Positions 8,244 through 17,175 of a stretch of 40,124 nt of DNA are shown piece by piece. How positions within the stretch are numbered: the stretch's first letter is position 1; each line of letters begins with the position of its first letter. The notes under the pieces were generated by a model. It had not been told where the DNA came from. It saw nothing but the letters and a program-made list of their open reading frames with translations, and did no database searches. Source of the DNA: Gloeobacterales cyanobacterium ES-bin-313. Its GTDB lineage: Bacteria; Cyanobacteriota; Cyanobacteriia; Gloeobacterales; Gloeobacteraceae. The DNA is taken from the NCBI GenBank assembly GCA_014379585.1, contig JACMLN010000187.1, forward strand, positions 1 through 40,124. Reading direction: 5' to 3'. The position numbers and the translations under genes are program-made.

Positions 8244-8444
8244 CTACTTACGTTTCTTACCACGCGCTTCAATAATTTGGAGATCTGCAGGCCAAAAACG
8301 TACCTGTTTCGCCCAGTTGCCATTGGTAAAAATCACGCCAACAGCACCATCAACCACTTTTTGTACCTGCCCCTCAAAGCCAAAATAGGTATCTTTTTGG
8401 TTGATCACCTTGACAGGCATTCCAGGGCGTAGATCTGTAGCCAT
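8244..8444 (-). CDS. ndhS: NAD(P)H dehydrogenase-like complex subunit NdhS
   Basis: A 66-aa protein reading MATDLRPGMPVKVIN, then DTYFGFEGQVQKVVDG and IFTNGNWAKQVRFWPADLQ. This is the SH3-like fold of NdhS/CRR31, whose consensus contains DTYYGFQGLVQRV and GGNWDKLV. NdhS forms the ferredoxin-docking site of photosynthetic NDH-1 for cyclic electron flow. The C-terminus is short and basic (ARGKKRK). It lies 31 bases after dgkA on the same strand. Confidence 0.82.
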   Translation of the reverse strand: MATDLRPGMPVKVINQKDTYFGFEGQVQKVVDGAVGVIFTNGNWAKQVRFWPADLQIIEARGKKRK

Positions 8445-8475
8445 TGCGCAAACCTTTGATATTGCTCTTTCCAGC

Positions 8476-8913
8476 TTAGACGAAAACTCGCCAGAGAGCT
8501 GGTAGCAAAACACAGGCGGCCACAAACAAGGAAGCACAAGCCGAGACAAGCACCGCTCCGGCTGCACAATCTTTGGCGATGCCAGCCAACTGGTGGTATT
8601 GATCACCAATAATTAAATCGACAGTCGCTTCAATTGCCGTATTGATCAGCTCAAGAGCAAGGACAACGGCCACCGTCAAACCGAGAATGGCAAGTTCGAT
8701 GAAGGAGACATGGAGAACTGCGCCGAGAGTGAGGGCTAGAGCTCCCATACCAAGGTGAATGCGAAAGTTGCGCTGTGTGGCTGTCGCATAGAGTACGCCA
8801 TTGCCTGCGTAGCGAAAACTTTTACTGAGCGTCTCAGCAACCCGCCAAGAAGTGCGTTGCTTCGCTTGGCTTTTCGCTTTAGAGGACGTTGCTGTAGACA
8901 CGCGACCAGTCAT
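8476..8913 (-). CDS. dgkA: Diacylglycerol/undecaprenol kinase family protein
   Basis: A 145-aa protein with a basic N-terminal ~35 residues, then FRYAGNGVLYA, TQRNFRIHL, three membrane helices, and the family motif ELINTAIEATVD followed by KDCAAGAVLVSA. These are the catalytic Glu/Asn region and the KDxAAGAVL loop of the DgkA family. It phosphorylates a membrane lipid alcohol (undecaprenol or diacylglycerol) with ATP. Its ATG lies inside the 3' end of ybeY (35-base overlap), a pairing common in bacteria. Confidence 0.92.
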   Translation of the reverse strand: MTGRVSTATSSKAKSQAKQRTSWRVAETLSKSFRYAGNGVLYATATQRNFRIHLGMGALALTLGAVLHVSFIELAILGLTVAVVLALELINTAIEATVDLIIGDQYHQLAGIAKDCAAGAVLVSACASLFVAACVLLPALWRVFV

Positions 8914-9376
8914 AAGTTAGATTCACTCCCTCAAGTAACTGACATTGCTTGCTCACCATCTGCTGCCACGATACCTCGTCTGGATGATCCCACCCGAGGA
9001 GGTGCAGTAAACCATGAGCACCTAACCAGGCAAGCTCACTGTATAAAGAATGACCGAATTCTTCTGATCTTCTTGTCGCCCAGGGCACAGATATTGCGAT
9101 ATCGCCTAAATAAGTCAAATCTTCATCCTCAGGAGAGAGGCCCATTGGCTCGGCGGGAAACGCCAAAACATCGGTGGCTGCAGCAATCCCGCGAAATTGT
9201 GTGTTCAGTGTGCAGAGTTCATTGTCATCGGTCAGCCGTAGAACCACCTCGAAGCGCTCTTGGCATTCCATCTGAATCAACCATTGGCCAAACCAAAGAC
9301 TCCATTGCGCCTCCCCAATCGGGTCAGGGACAACTGCCTGAACAACCAATTCCGAATCAAAACATGTTTGCGTCAT
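8879..9376 (-). CDS. ybeY: Endoribonuclease YbeY (16S rRNA maturation)
   Basis: The C-terminal zinc motif reads HGLLHLLGWDHPDE, the YbeY H-x3-H-x5-H signature (HGxLHLxGYDH). The central region has FRGIAAATDVLAFP, matching the usual TDVLSFP. YbeY is a metal-dependent RNase in 16S 3'-end maturation and ribosome quality control. The start is uncertain: ATG 9376 gives 165 aa (family ~155-170); ATG 9394 would add six residues; neither has a good ribosome binding site. First gene of the ybeY-dgkA-ndhS-ebsA minus-strand run. Confidence 0.92.
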   Translation of the reverse strand: MTQTCFDSELVVQAVVPDPIGEAQWSLWFGQWLIQMECQERFEVVLRLTDDNELCTLNTQFRGIAAATDVLAFPAEPMGLSPEDEDLTYLGDIAISVPWATRRSEEFGHSLYSELAWLGAHGLLHLLGWDHPDEVSWQQMVSKQCQLLEGVNLTYDWSRVYSNVL

Positions 9377-9437
9377 TGAAAGAAAATTTAACATAACTTC
9401 AGGCACAAATGCTTGCAATCTTGATGAAGAAGAACGT

Positions 9438-9638
9438 TTGGATTCCCCTTTGGGCTATTGGCTTTTCTGCGGCAGTTTTCTGATCGCGCTCACAGCACAC
9501 CTTTTGGCCAGCATCATTATCTTGGTATGGTGTTTTTGGCGTGAAGCAATGCTTGTCGATTGGCATGGTCGATTGATGCTGTTTGCCCTTGGCTGTGGGG
9601 TAGTGGGAGCACTTAGTCAATACTGGCTTTTCTCGTAA
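9438..9638 (+). CDS. Possible small membrane protein
   Basis: A 66-residue frame starting with TTG and encoding two strongly hydrophobic segments (LLASIIILVWCFW and LMLFALGCGVVGAL) separated by a short charged loop. A GAAGAAGAA stretch upstream is only a weak ribosome binding site and no in-frame ATG exists. It lies alone between ybeY and the apc leader. The hydrophobic pattern argues for a gene; the poor start argues against. No family recognised. Confidence 0.35.
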   Translation: MDSPLGYWLFCGSFLIALTAHLLASIIILVWCFWREAMLVDWHGRLMLFALGCGVVGALSQYWLFS

Positions 9639-9974
9639 CTAAAAATCTTGGCTGAGATGCTGGCACCGCAACGACTGTAGCGTCTCTCATGATACAAAAC
9701 TTATCTTTGAGCGAGGTTGATCTCGCATCCTAGAATATGGTTTCTTTGTTACCAAAGATGCAAGAGCGCAACGTCGAGATTCACTAAACGCAACGTTTCT
9801 TTGTAAACAGCGCAGGACGTGGTTTTATGGGGTTGCCGGCATTGAGGAGTGTACGGGTGAGGGCGCCTAGGAGAGATGTTCTACATCTCTGTTTCACGTC
9901 TAGTCGTGTCTTCTTCGCTCAAGTAAGTCTGGCGTGTACCAGCTGTTGAGTTGACTGTAACGGGAGTGTCAGTT
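9639..9974 (+). promoter_or_regulatory. apc operon promoter and leader region (336 bases without a gene)
   Basis: This gap precedes apcE. A candidate promoter is TTGAGC (9707-9712), 18 bases, then TAGAAT (9731-9736). The rest would be a long 5' leader. It holds a CTTTG-TTAC-CAAAG hairpin near 9744-9757, a direct repeat CGCAACGT (two copies within about 30 bases, ~9768 and ~9789), and a 7-bp hairpin at 9872-9890. A 40-codon open frame from the ATG at 9827 has no family resemblance and is not called. Confidence 0.4.
9872..9890 (+). other. Leader hairpin upstream of apcE
   Basis: AGAGATG-TTCTA-CATCTCT, a perfect 7-bp stem with a 5-base loop, about 85 bases before the apcE start. No U-run follows, so it is more likely an mRNA stability or regulatory element than a terminator. 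Confidence 0.45.
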
Positions 9975-12900
9975 GTGGGTATTAAGGGAACCAGTGGTAG
10001 TAATGTGGCTCGTCCACGCCTTTTTAAAACTGTGATGACTGAGGCGATCAACAGCATTAATGCTGAAGATCGTTATTTCAATTCAGGGGAATTGTCCCAG
10101 GTGGATGGTTTTTTCGCTAGTGGAGATCGTCGCATCGCCATTGTCGAAACGATCACAGCCAATGCCGAGTCGATTGTGTCCCGTGCTGCCAACCGCATCT
10201 TTACGGGTGGTAGCCCGATGGCATACTCCGAGCGGCAAGCGATGAAGCAGCAAAAAGTAGCTGCAGCTGCACTTGTCGATGACGGTTCTGTGGCAATCGT
10301 CGAAACGCGCAGTGGGTTTCTTGATTCTTTGAAGTCGATTTTTAGCTTCGGCGGCAGTGGTGGTGGTGGTGGCAAAGCAAGCATTGACTTTGCAGTGCCT
10401 CCAGACTTTCAGCCGATCAATATTGCTAGCTATGGCCCGGTGCGGATGCAAAAGTCCGTCCGTGACTTAGATTGGTTTTTGCGCTACACCACCTACGCAA
10501 TTCTGGCAGGCGATCCAAATATTCTTGAAGCGAACTGTTTGGGGCTTCGGGAAATTCTTGAGAAAGCCTGTTCGCTCTCAGCGACAATCGTCGCTTTGCT
10601 AGAAATGCGCAAGTCAGCAGTGCGCCTCTTTAAAGATGAAGAAGACGGCAAAATCGTTTCTTCCTACTTGAGCGTGATCATCCGCAGCCTGGATGTGGAC
10701 AGATCCGATGCTCCTCCAGATATTGTTCGCCCCAGCAGCCTGGATCGGCCTGGTCTGAAATTGCCCGCAATTTACAAGTTGTCGGCAGATTCAGTCGTCA
10801 CGTTCAAGATGCCTGTGGTTTACGGAGCGGATGGTCGGGCTAAGGTCACGTTGGCCTCCGAAGAAAAAGAGCGGGTTGTGCGCGCTGCTTACCGCCAAGT
10901 ATTTGAGCGCGATCTCAAAGCTTACGGCCTTGCCATCGGCGATATCGAGAGCAAAGTCAAAAATGGCGAAATCACGGTGCGCGAATTTATCCGCCGCATG
11001 GGTAAATCCGAACTCTATCGCAAGCAGTTCTACACGCCGTTCATCAACTCGCGGGTGATTGAACTGGCTTTTAGGCACTTCTTGGGTCGTGCTCCTGAAT
11101 CCCGCGAAGAAGTCCAGAAGTATTTTTCGATCGTTTCCAGCGCCAGTGTACGGGGTCAGTCCTCCATACCAAGTGGTGGTCTGTATGCCCTGATCGATGC
11201 GTTGATCGACTCCGATGAGTACTCGCGTCTGTTTGGCGAAGATACGGTACCGTACATTCGTTCCTTGGGAACAGAAGCGCAACCAAGCTGGAATTGGGGC
11301 GCAGCTTACCAGCTTTACAACTACGCAGCTCCTCAGCGCAAAGTCCCTCAGTTCATCACGCTGTTCTCGGATTATGTGCAGCCGCTCCCGAACCAACACT
11401 GCTACGGCGCGAGCAACGATCCCCTCGAAATTCAATTTGGGGCGATCTTCAAGAACGACACAATCAATCCGTCCGCCCGTCCCGCACCGATTGGCCGCGA
11501 TGTCAAACGGATCTTGATCCGCAACGGCAGCCCGATCACCAACGAGCGGGGCAACTTGGATGGCATGAGTGCTGGGGCAACTACCCTCGGCCCGAAGATC
11601 TTCAAGCTCACCCAGAATTTGGGCATGCGTTCGCCAAGAATGCTTCAGAATGCCGGGATTACGAGCGTTGAAGGCAATGTCCAAGCGCTGATCACAGCGG
11701 CCTACGCCCAGATCTTTGGTCGCCAAGTCTACAGTGGTCAACGCCTTAAGCAGGCGGAAATCCGGCTTGAAAACGGCGAAATCCCGGTCAAAGAATTTGT
11801 GAGAGAACTGGCTCGCTCCCAAATCTTCCGTTCTTTGTACTGGGAAAAAGTTTACGTCACTAAGTCGATTGAGTACATCAACCGCCGTCTGTTGGGTCGT
11901 CCGACTTATGATCGGCGCGAAAACAACATGCTGTTCGATGTGGCTGCCAAGAAAGGCTTCTACGCCCTCGTTGATACGATCTTGAATTCCCAGGAATATC
12001 AAGACACTTTCGGCGAAGACACGTTGCCCTACGAGCGCTACTTGACACCGGCTGGTCTCAACCTGCGCAGGGGTCGTTTTGGAAATTCCGAAGTTCTCAA
12101 GACAACCATCGGGATTACTCCCCGTGGCGACGCTGAGAAGCTGATGGAAATGGTGCAGAGCCTCGCAACCCCGATCAACGAGCGCAGTCTGCCCGAGCTG
12201 TACACAGATCAAGGTGTTCCGGCTCTCAAGCGCCAGCGCAAGATCTTCAAACAATCCCAATCTCTTGATCGCGATCAATTTGAGGGTCTCGTTAAAGCAG
12301 CCTACGCCCAAGTTTTTGACAAAGATTTTGCGAGCTACATTCGCAACGAATTCAGCGCCCTTGAGAGCAAGTTGCGCAACGAAGAGATCTCGATCAAAGA
12401 ATTTGTGCGGCTGCTTGGCCAATCGGAACTCTACAGAAGGAAGTTCCATGATCGTTACCCCAATACCAAGGTGGTTGAATTTGCGTTCAAGCATTTCTTG
12501 GGTCGGGCAGTCAAAGATCAAAAAGAACTGGCCAAGTTCCATGGGTTGCTTGGCCGCAGTGGCTACAAGGCGCTAGTGAGCGCGCTTGTCGATGGCGAAG
12601 AATATACTCGTATCTACGGTGAGGACACTGTTCCTTACTGGCAATACCCCGTCTTGCCTGCAGCGAACTACCCCAACTCCTTGCAGTTGTACAACCGCTT
12701 CACCCGTCAAGATGACAGTTTGGTGGTTCCTTCTTTCGCGCCGACGCGCTCCAAGATGAACGCCACCCAGATGCCTATGATGATCAGTGGGTTGGCGGAT
12801 CTTGAAGCGAAGAAGACCGAAATGGATGCCAGCAAGCCAATGTTCATCGAACTAGGCCGCTCCTTCCAGGGCGCTGCAGGGCAGTCGGTGGAAGTTGGTA

Positions 12901-13457
12901 CCAGTTCGCTGCGTCGTCAACTCGAACGGACGTATCGGGTCACGCCTCAATCCAGTCGCACCGAAAAAGAGGTGGCAATCAACGCGATCTACCGTCAGGT
13001 GATGGACGTATTCACGGGTATCCCCCCTAGCGATATGCGCCTCAGCGAAGCGGAGAGCAAACTCAAAAACAACGAAATTTCGGTCAGAGAGTTTGTTCGT
13101 CGTCTTGCCAGTTCTAACCAGTACCGCAAGCGTTTCTACGAGCCTTACCCCAACAGTAAGGTGATCGATTTGCTGACTAAGCATTTGCTCGGTCGCGCAG
13201 TTTTGTCCCAAGCGGAGATCCGCACGTACAACAAAATTCTGGCGAATCAAGGTCTCGGCGCTGCCGTAGATGCGATCGTCGGTTCTGAGGAGTACTCCAA
13301 AGTGTTTAACGAGGATATCGTCCCTTATCGGCGTTATCCCACCCTGCCCGCTGGCAACTACCTTGCCAGTGTAAAAGCCAACGATGAGGAACTGATTAGT
13401 ACCCCGTGGTCTAGTCTTTCTCCGAGCCTTGTTGATAACCCTTTCGCTATGCGATAG
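9975..13457 (+). CDS. apcE: Phycobilisome core-membrane linker ApcE (LCM)
   Basis: About 1,160 aa. Residues 1-230 are the phycobiliprotein-like domain: it opens MGIKGTSGSNVARPRLF, has VSRAANRIFTGGSPMAY, and the bilin-binding Cys at about residue 199 in EKACSLSATIVAL. A PB-loop insertion (about 95-140) contains a Gly-rich run. Four linker repeats follow (roughly 290-430, 555-690, 760-890, 975-1110), each with EFVRxLxxSxxYR-like and LGRxxxxxxE motifs. Four repeats indicate a pentacylindrical-type core. ApcE nucleates the core, anchors it to the membrane and is a terminal energy emitter. GTG 9975 was chosen: GGGAG lies 8 bases upstream and the N-terminus matches the family; TTG 9951 would add eight unrelated residues. 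First gene of apcEABC. Confidence 0.97.
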   Translation: MGIKGTSGSNVARPRLFKTVMTEAINSINAEDRYFNSGELSQVDGFFASGDRRIAIVETITANAESIVSRAANRIFTGGSPMAYSERQAMKQQKVAAAALVDDGSVAIVETRSGFLDSLKSIFSFGGSGGGGGKASIDFAVPPDFQPINIASYGPVRMQKSVRDLDWFLRYTTYAILAGDPNILEANCLGLREILEKACSLSATIVALLEMRKSAVRLFKDEEDGKIVSSYLSVIIRSLDVDRSDAPPDIVRPSSLDRPGLKLPAIYKLSADSVVTFKMPVVYGADGRAKVTLASEEKERVVRAAYRQVFERDLKAYGLAIGDIESKVKNGEITVREFIRRMGKSELYRKQFYTPFINSRVIELAFRHFLGRAPESREEVQKYFSIVSSASVRGQSSIPSGGLYALIDALIDSDEYSRLFGEDTVPYIRSLGTEAQPSWNWGAAYQLYNYAAPQRKVPQFITLFSDYVQPLPNQHCYGASNDPLEIQFGAIFKNDTINPSARPAPIGRDVKRILIRNGSPITNERGNLDGMSAGATTLGPKIFKLTQNLGMRSPRMLQNAGITSVEGNVQALITAAYAQIFGRQVYSGQRLKQAEIRLENGEIPVKEFVRELARSQIFRSLYWEKVYVTKSIEYINRRLLGRPTYDRRENNMLFDVAAKKGFYALVDTILNSQEYQDTFGEDTLPYERYLTPAGLNLRRGRFGNSEVLKTTIGITPRGDAEKLMEMVQSLATPINERSLPELYTDQGVPALKRQRKIFKQSQSLDRDQFEGLVKAAYAQVFDKDFASYIRNEFSALESKLRNEEISIKEFVRLLGQSELYRRKFHDRYPNTKVVEFAFKHFLGRAVKDQKELAKFHGLLGRSGYKALVSALVDGEEYTRIYGEDTVPYWQYPVLPAANYPNSLQLYNRFTRQDDSLVVPSFAPTRSKMNATQMPMMISGLADLEAKKTEMDASKPMFIELGRSFQGAAGQSVEVGTSSLRRQLERTYRVTPQSSRTEKEVAINAIYRQVMDVFTGIPPSDMRLSEAESKLKNNEISVREFVRRLASSNQYRKRFYEPYPNSKVIDLLTKHLLGRAVLSQAEIRTYNKILANQGLGAAVDAIVGSEEYSKVFNEDIVPYRRYPTLPAGNYLASVKANDEELISTPWSSLSPSLVDNPFAMR

Positions 13458-13464
13458 GAGCATC

Positions 13465-13638
13465 ATGATGCTGCAATCGTTGTATAATCGGCCCTTGGGA
13501 GCAAAGTTTTCCGTCGCGTCGAGCGCGGGAGAGAGTCCATCCGTCTATCACACTGGGGATTGGCGGAATGGAAAGGGGAATTCGTTCCCCAAAAGGAGAA
13601 CCCAGTCGCAAATGAAACTTCAGGGAGGAAAACCCTAA
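13465..13638 (+). CDS. Possible small ORF between apcE and apcA
   Basis: A 57-codon frame starting MMLQSLYNRPLGAKFSVA, with AGGAG four bases before the first ATG. Its TAA directly abuts the apcA ATG (no spacer). It could encode a small linker-like or leader peptide whose translation couples to apcA. Against it: low-complexity charged C-terminus, no known family, and a stable RNA hairpin inside. A TATAAT at 13483-13488 within it might be part of a second promoter for apcAB, but it lacks a matching -35 box. Confidence 0.3.
   Translation: MMLQSLYNRPLGAKFSVASSAGESPSVYHTGDWRNGKGNSFPKRRTQSQMKLQGGKP
13575..13590 (+). other. UUCG-loop hairpin in the apcE-apcA spacer
   Basis: GGGGAA-TTCG-TTCCCC, a perfect 6-bp stem with a UUCG loop, 48 bases before apcA. 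No U-run follows. In phycobiliprotein operons such structures commonly stabilise the processed downstream mRNA so that the alpha/beta subunits exceed the linker. That role is inferred here. Confidence 0.55.
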
Positions 13639-14124
13639 ATGAGCGTTCTTACCAAAGCGATTGTCAATGCCGACGCTGAGGCCCGTTATCTAAGCCCCGG
13701 TGAACTGGATCGTATCAAGTCGTTTGTCGCCTCTGGTGAGCGGCGTCTGCGCATCGCCCAGACCCTTACCGAAGCCCGCGAGCGCATCGTCAAGCAAGCT
13801 GGCGACCAACTGTTCCAAAAGCGTCCTGATATCGTCAGCCCTGGCGGTAACGCTTACGGCGAGAAGCTAACTGCTTTGTGCCTGCGCGACATGGATTACT
13901 ACCTTCGCCTCGTCACCTACGGAATCGTCTCCGGTGATGTCACACCCATCGAAGAAATCGGTTTGATCGGTGTCAAGGAAATGTACAACTCCCTCCAGAC
14001 TCCTATCCCAGCTGTCGCTGAGGGTGTACGCGGCTTGAAGAGTGCTTCTTTGAGCATGTTGTCCGGTGAAGATGCCACCGAAGCTGGCTTCTACTTCGAC
14101 TACCTCGTCGGCGCAATGCAGTAA
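13639..14124 (+). CDS. apcA: Allophycocyanin alpha subunit
   Basis: 161 aa, the standard length, opening [20 protein letters not shown]. The phycocyanobilin-attachment Cys81 lies in [10 protein letters not shown], and the protein ends [12 protein letters not shown]. It pairs with ApcB into the (alpha-beta)3 discs of the core. AGGGAGG lies about 10 bases before the ATG. Flanked by the structured spacer upstream and apcB 29 bases downstream. Confidence 0.98.
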   Translation: MSVLTKAIVNADAEARYLSPGELDRIKSFVASGERRLRIAQTLTEARERIVKQAGDQLFQKRPDIVSPGGNAYGEKLTALCLRDMDYYLRLVTYGIVSGDVTPIEEIGLIGVKEMYNSLQTPIPAVAEGVRGLKSASLSMLSGEDATEAGFYFDYLVGAMQ

Positions 14125-14153
14125 CAAGCGAGAACCATTTAGGAGTTTTGGAA

Positions 14154-14642
14154 ATGCAAGACGCAATTACTTCAGTGATCAACAACTACGACGTGCAGGG
14201 CAAGTACCTGGATGCCGCAGCTCTCGATAAGCTCAAGGCTTACTTCAGCACTGGCGCTGTCCGTGTCCGCGCCGCCGCTGTTATCTCCTCTAACGCTCAA
14301 ACGATCATCAAGGAAGCGGCTGCCAAGTCGCTGATCTACAGCGATCTGACCCGTCCCGGTGGCAACATGTACACCACCCGTCGCTATGCTGCTTGCATCC
14401 GCGACATGGACTACTACCTGCGCTACGCGACCTACGCCATGCTCGCTGGAGATCCTTCGATCCTCGATGAGCGCGTGCTCAACGGCCTCAAGGAAACCTA
14501 TAACTCCTTGGGCGTGCCGATTGCAGCCACCGTCGGTGGTATTCAAGCGATGAAGGAAGTGGTCGCTGGTCTCGTCGGTTCCGACGCAGCCCGCGAAGCA
14601 GGTGTCTACTTCGACTACCTCTCTTCTGGTCTCAGCAGCTAG
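14154..14642 (+). CDS. apcB: Allophycocyanin beta subunit
   Basis: 162 aa opening [20 protein letters not shown]. Asn71 in RPGGNMY is the residue methylated in beta subunits, Cys81 in ACIRDMDYY binds phycocyanobilin, and the protein ends [17 protein letters not shown] lies 8 bases before ATG 14154; a TTG two codons earlier is not used. Confidence 0.98.
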   Translation: MQDAITSVINNYDVQGKYLDAAALDKLKAYFSTGAVRVRAAAVISSNAQTIIKEAAAKSLIYSDLTRPGGNMYTTRRYAACIRDMDYYLRYATYAMLAGDPSILDERVLNGLKETYNSLGVPIAATVGGIQAMKEVVAGLVGSDAAREAGVYFDYLSSGLSS

Positions 14643-14704
14643 ATTCTGTTCGATGGATGGGGAGGGTGAATTCCTCCCCATCGACCACCCGGAGGAGAAC
14701 CACC

Positions 14705-14914
14705 ATGAGTCGATATTTCAAAGTGACGGCCTGTGTGCCCAGCCTCAAGCGGGTGCGTGTTGGTCGTGAATTGCAAAACACCTTCTATACCAAGTTGGTG
14801 CCCTACGAAAACTGGTTTACTGAGCAGCAACGCATTCAGAAAGCCGGTGGCAAGATTATCAGCGTCGAACTGTTTAGTGGCACCAAGGGTGCAAACACAG
14901 GCGTTGGTGCGTAG
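14705..14914 (+). CDS. apcC: Phycobilisome small core linker (LC7.8)
   Basis: 69 aa: MSRYFKVTACVPSLKRVR followed by LQNTFYTKLVPYENW and QRIQKAGGKIISVELFSG, the full CpcD-like fold of ApcC. It caps and stabilises allophycocyanin trimers. GGAGGAG (with AC spacing) precedes the ATG. Last gene of the operon, ending 16 bases before the terminator stem. Confidence 0.97.
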   Translation: MSRYFKVTACVPSLKRVRVGRELQNTFYTKLVPYENWFTEQQRIQKAGGKIISVELFSGTKGANTGVGA

Positions 14915-14930
14915 CCAAATTTTTCAACCT

Positions 14931-14965
14931 AATAGGGGCACAGCAAACTGTGCCCCTATTTTTTT
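14931..14965 (+). terminator. Rho-independent terminator of the apc operon
   Basis: A perfect 13-bp stem, AATAGGGGCACAG/CTGTGCCCCTATT, with loop CAAA, followed on the plus strand by TTTTT. The minus-strand side lacks a U-run. The stop codon of the convergent TPR gene lies inside the stem. Confidence 0.93.
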
Positions 14966-15693
14966 GCCCAGATGCCCAGGAGGATACAGACCCACCAGGG
15001 TTCTAGGCAAAGCCCAAGCAAGCACCCCACAGGCCATTGCCACCAACTAAGCAGACCAAACAGACCAACTGTGAGAAAAAGTGCGCTAATCGCCTGCGCT
15101 TTTCCTTGATTGCTGGTAACAACGTGATTTTGCAAGATCATTTTCTGGGACTGCACAGCGCTCCGGCAACGATCAACCCCGATGAGCAGCGCAATGCCAG
15201 GGGGCAGATACATCAAGACCTCCCACCAAAACTGCTGGGCATTGTGCAAATTCCAGGTTGGCATGGCGGGAGATGGGCGATTTAGGCCAAAACTGCACCA
15301 AGCAAACAAAAGAATTCCCAAGCCAACTAGCCAGAATAGTGCATGAAAGTTAAAGCGTTGGAGTGCCCAAAAATGTTCGAAGTACTGCTCTGTGGCTGAT
15401 TTGAGGATCGAAATGTCCGGACTCTTCTGAGGTAGACCGATCAGCCCATATTGCTTGAGAACTGAACGGGCAAAACGACGTACCTGAATATCCTCAGAGC
15501 CAAGGAGAGAAGGGCAAACACTGAGTAGGGTGTCGTAGTTGCCTATCGCTAAACTACTGCAGGCGATCCACATCAAGACCCGTTCTTTTTCAGTGGGGGA
15601 TTCGATATGAGGAAGTGCCTGCTGAAAGTACAGGAGCGCTTCACTGTATTGTTGTGCCTTGTAGGCAGATAGCCCTTCTTGCAAGTATTGCAC
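14956..15693 (-). CDS. Membrane protein with N-terminal TPR-like repeats
   Basis: 245 aa starting with GTG 15693 (GGGGA about 8 bases upstream). Residues 1-70 form two TPR-like units (LQEGLSAYKAQQYSEALLYFQQAL). After a linker there are about four membrane segments: near 115-135, 160-175, and two close ones at 205-240 rich in Trp. No known family recognised. It converges on the apc operon and ends within its terminator. Confidence 0.65.
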   Translation of the reverse strand: MQYLQEGLSAYKAQQYSEALLYFQQALPHIESPTEKERVLMWIACSSLAIGNYDTLLSVCPSLLGSEDIQVRRFARSVLKQYGLIGLPQKSPDISILKSATEQYFEHFWALQRFNFHALFWLVGLGILLFAWCSFGLNRPSPAMPTWNLHNAQQFWWEVLMYLPPGIALLIGVDRCRSAVQSQKMILQNHVVTSNQGKAQAISALFLTVGLFGLLSWWQWPVGCLLGLCLEPWWVCILLGIWAKK

Positions 15694-15813
15694 GGCAGTT
15701 TTCCCCAGATGTGCAAAATTATAGCAAAGCGTAGAAGGAACAAGAAAGTTTTCTCAACGTCTGCTTTTGGCAGCGTGTGAAAGAATGGAGAATTGGACAC
15801 CTTGGAGATAACC

Positions 15814-17175
15814 ATGGGTCGTATTGGCCTGATCAATGTGATGCTAGTACTGTGCTTAAGCAGTGCAAGTGCAGCCTATGCCCAAGCTGCGATTCCACTT
15901 CCACCCATTCAGTACACAGATAAAACGTTGTCCAACGGGATGCGTGTCCTACTAGTTGAAGATCACAGTTCACCGACCGTGGCGATCAATGTCGGCTATC
16001 ACGTCGGCGGGAAGGACGATCCTTTGGGACGCTCTGGATTTGCCCACCTCTTTGAACACCTGATGTACAAGGGCACAGCCAATACCAAGCCAGAAACCTT
16101 TGATCGCCTGACTGAGGATGTCGGTGGCTCCAATAACGCTTTCACCGCCGAAGATCTGACCAACTACTACGAAATTGTTCCCTCTAACTACTTAGAGACA
16201 CTGCTCTGGGCAGAAGCAGATCGCCTTAAAACCCTCAAGGTCGATGAGCCGAACTTTCAGTCCGAACGCGAAGTGGTGATCGGGGAGTACGAACAAAATT
16301 TTGTCGCCAATCCCTACGGCAAATTGGAATTGCTCATTGACGGCGAAGCCTATACGAAGCATCCCTACAAGCGTGGGGTCATTGGGGTGCCAGAACAACT
16401 GCGCTCTGCCAGCCTAGAGGACGTCCGCAAGTTTCATGACACCTACTACCAACCCCAAAATGCCATCCTCGTGGTGGTTGGGGATTTCGATCCAACTCAA
16501 GCCAATACCTGGATCGACAAGTACTTCGGTGGTATTGCGAAGGGAAATATCCCCATTCCAAGAGTGAGCATTGTTGAGCCAAAACAGACCAAAGAGAAAC
16601 GCATCACCTACTACGGAGACAATGTGCCCTTACCAGCCGTGGCCTTTGTCTACCACGCCGTTTCGGAAGCTTCTTCTGACGCTGCAGCGCTCCAAGTACT
16701 CGAAAACCTTTTGGCTGAAGGGGAAAGTTCTCGACTGTTTCGTTCTTTGGTCTACGAACAGCAGATTGCATCGAGTGTTTCGGCCAGCGCCGATCTGCGC
16801 GAACAGCCTGGGCTTTTTGATGTGTACGCAGTGCTTAATAAAGGCAAGAAGCCCGAAACTGCCGAAAAACTGCTCCAACAAGAGATCGCCAAGTTCCAGA
16901 CTAAACTGGTCAGCAGTGCTGAACTGGAAAAGGCGCGTACCCAACTGACTACAGCCTTAGTGAGAAGCAGAGAGAGCAACAACAGCCGTGCCGTTTCTTT
17001 GGTGCAGGCGACGATTCTCGAAGGAGCTCCAGGGCGGGTGAATACAGCCCTCAGCGAACTGCAAGCTGTTACAGCCGCAGATATTCAGCGAGTTGCTAGT
17101 CAATATCTTGTGCCCAGCAATCGCACTGTGATCTACTTCTTGCCCAAGCGCGCTAAGGATGTCCCCCAAAAATGA
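15814..17175 (+). CDS. Secreted M16 family zinc protease (catalytic subunit)
   Basis: 453 aa with a signal peptide (cleavage near AAYAQA). The inverted zinc motif HLFEH is at residues 78-82, and the third ligand Glu158 (in EREVVIGEYE) lies exactly 76 residues after His82, as in active M16 enzymes. The second half is the M16 C-terminal domain. It probably degrades peptides in the periplasm or outer compartment. ATG 15814 has GGAG 6 bases upstream. Overlaps the next M16 gene by 4 bases (ATGA). Confidence 0.93.
   Translation: MGRIGLINVMLVLCLSSASAAYAQAAIPLPPIQYTDKTLSNGMRVLLVEDHSSPTVAINVGYHVGGKDDPLGRSGFAHLFEHLMYKGTANTKPETFDRLTEDVGGSNNAFTAEDLTNYYEIVPSNYLETLLWAEADRLKTLKVDEPNFQSEREVVIGEYEQNFVANPYGKLELLIDGEAYTKHPYKRGVIGVPEQLRSASLEDVRKFHDTYYQPQNAILVVVGDFDPTQANTWIDKYFGGIAKGNIPIPRVSIVEPKQTKEKRITYYGDNVPLPAVAFVYHAVSEASSDAAALQVLENLLAEGESSRLFRSLVYEQQIASSVSASADLREQPGLFDVYAVLNKGKKPETAEKLLQQEIAKFQTKLVSSAELEKARTQLTTALVRSRESNNSRAVSLVQATILEGAPGRVNTALSELQAVTAADIQRVASQYLVPSNRTVIYFLPKRAKDVPQK

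Noticed and set aside
9827-9948. 40-codon frame in the apcE leader
   Set aside because: Low-complexity Arg/Val/Ser/Cys sequence with a weak ribosome site; the hairpin in it is a simpler explanation. Conservation would be needed.
10791-12542. Antisense open frame of 583 codons across apcE
   Set aside because: It lies wholly opposite apcE, has no family resemblance, and is explained by the codon bias of the real gene.
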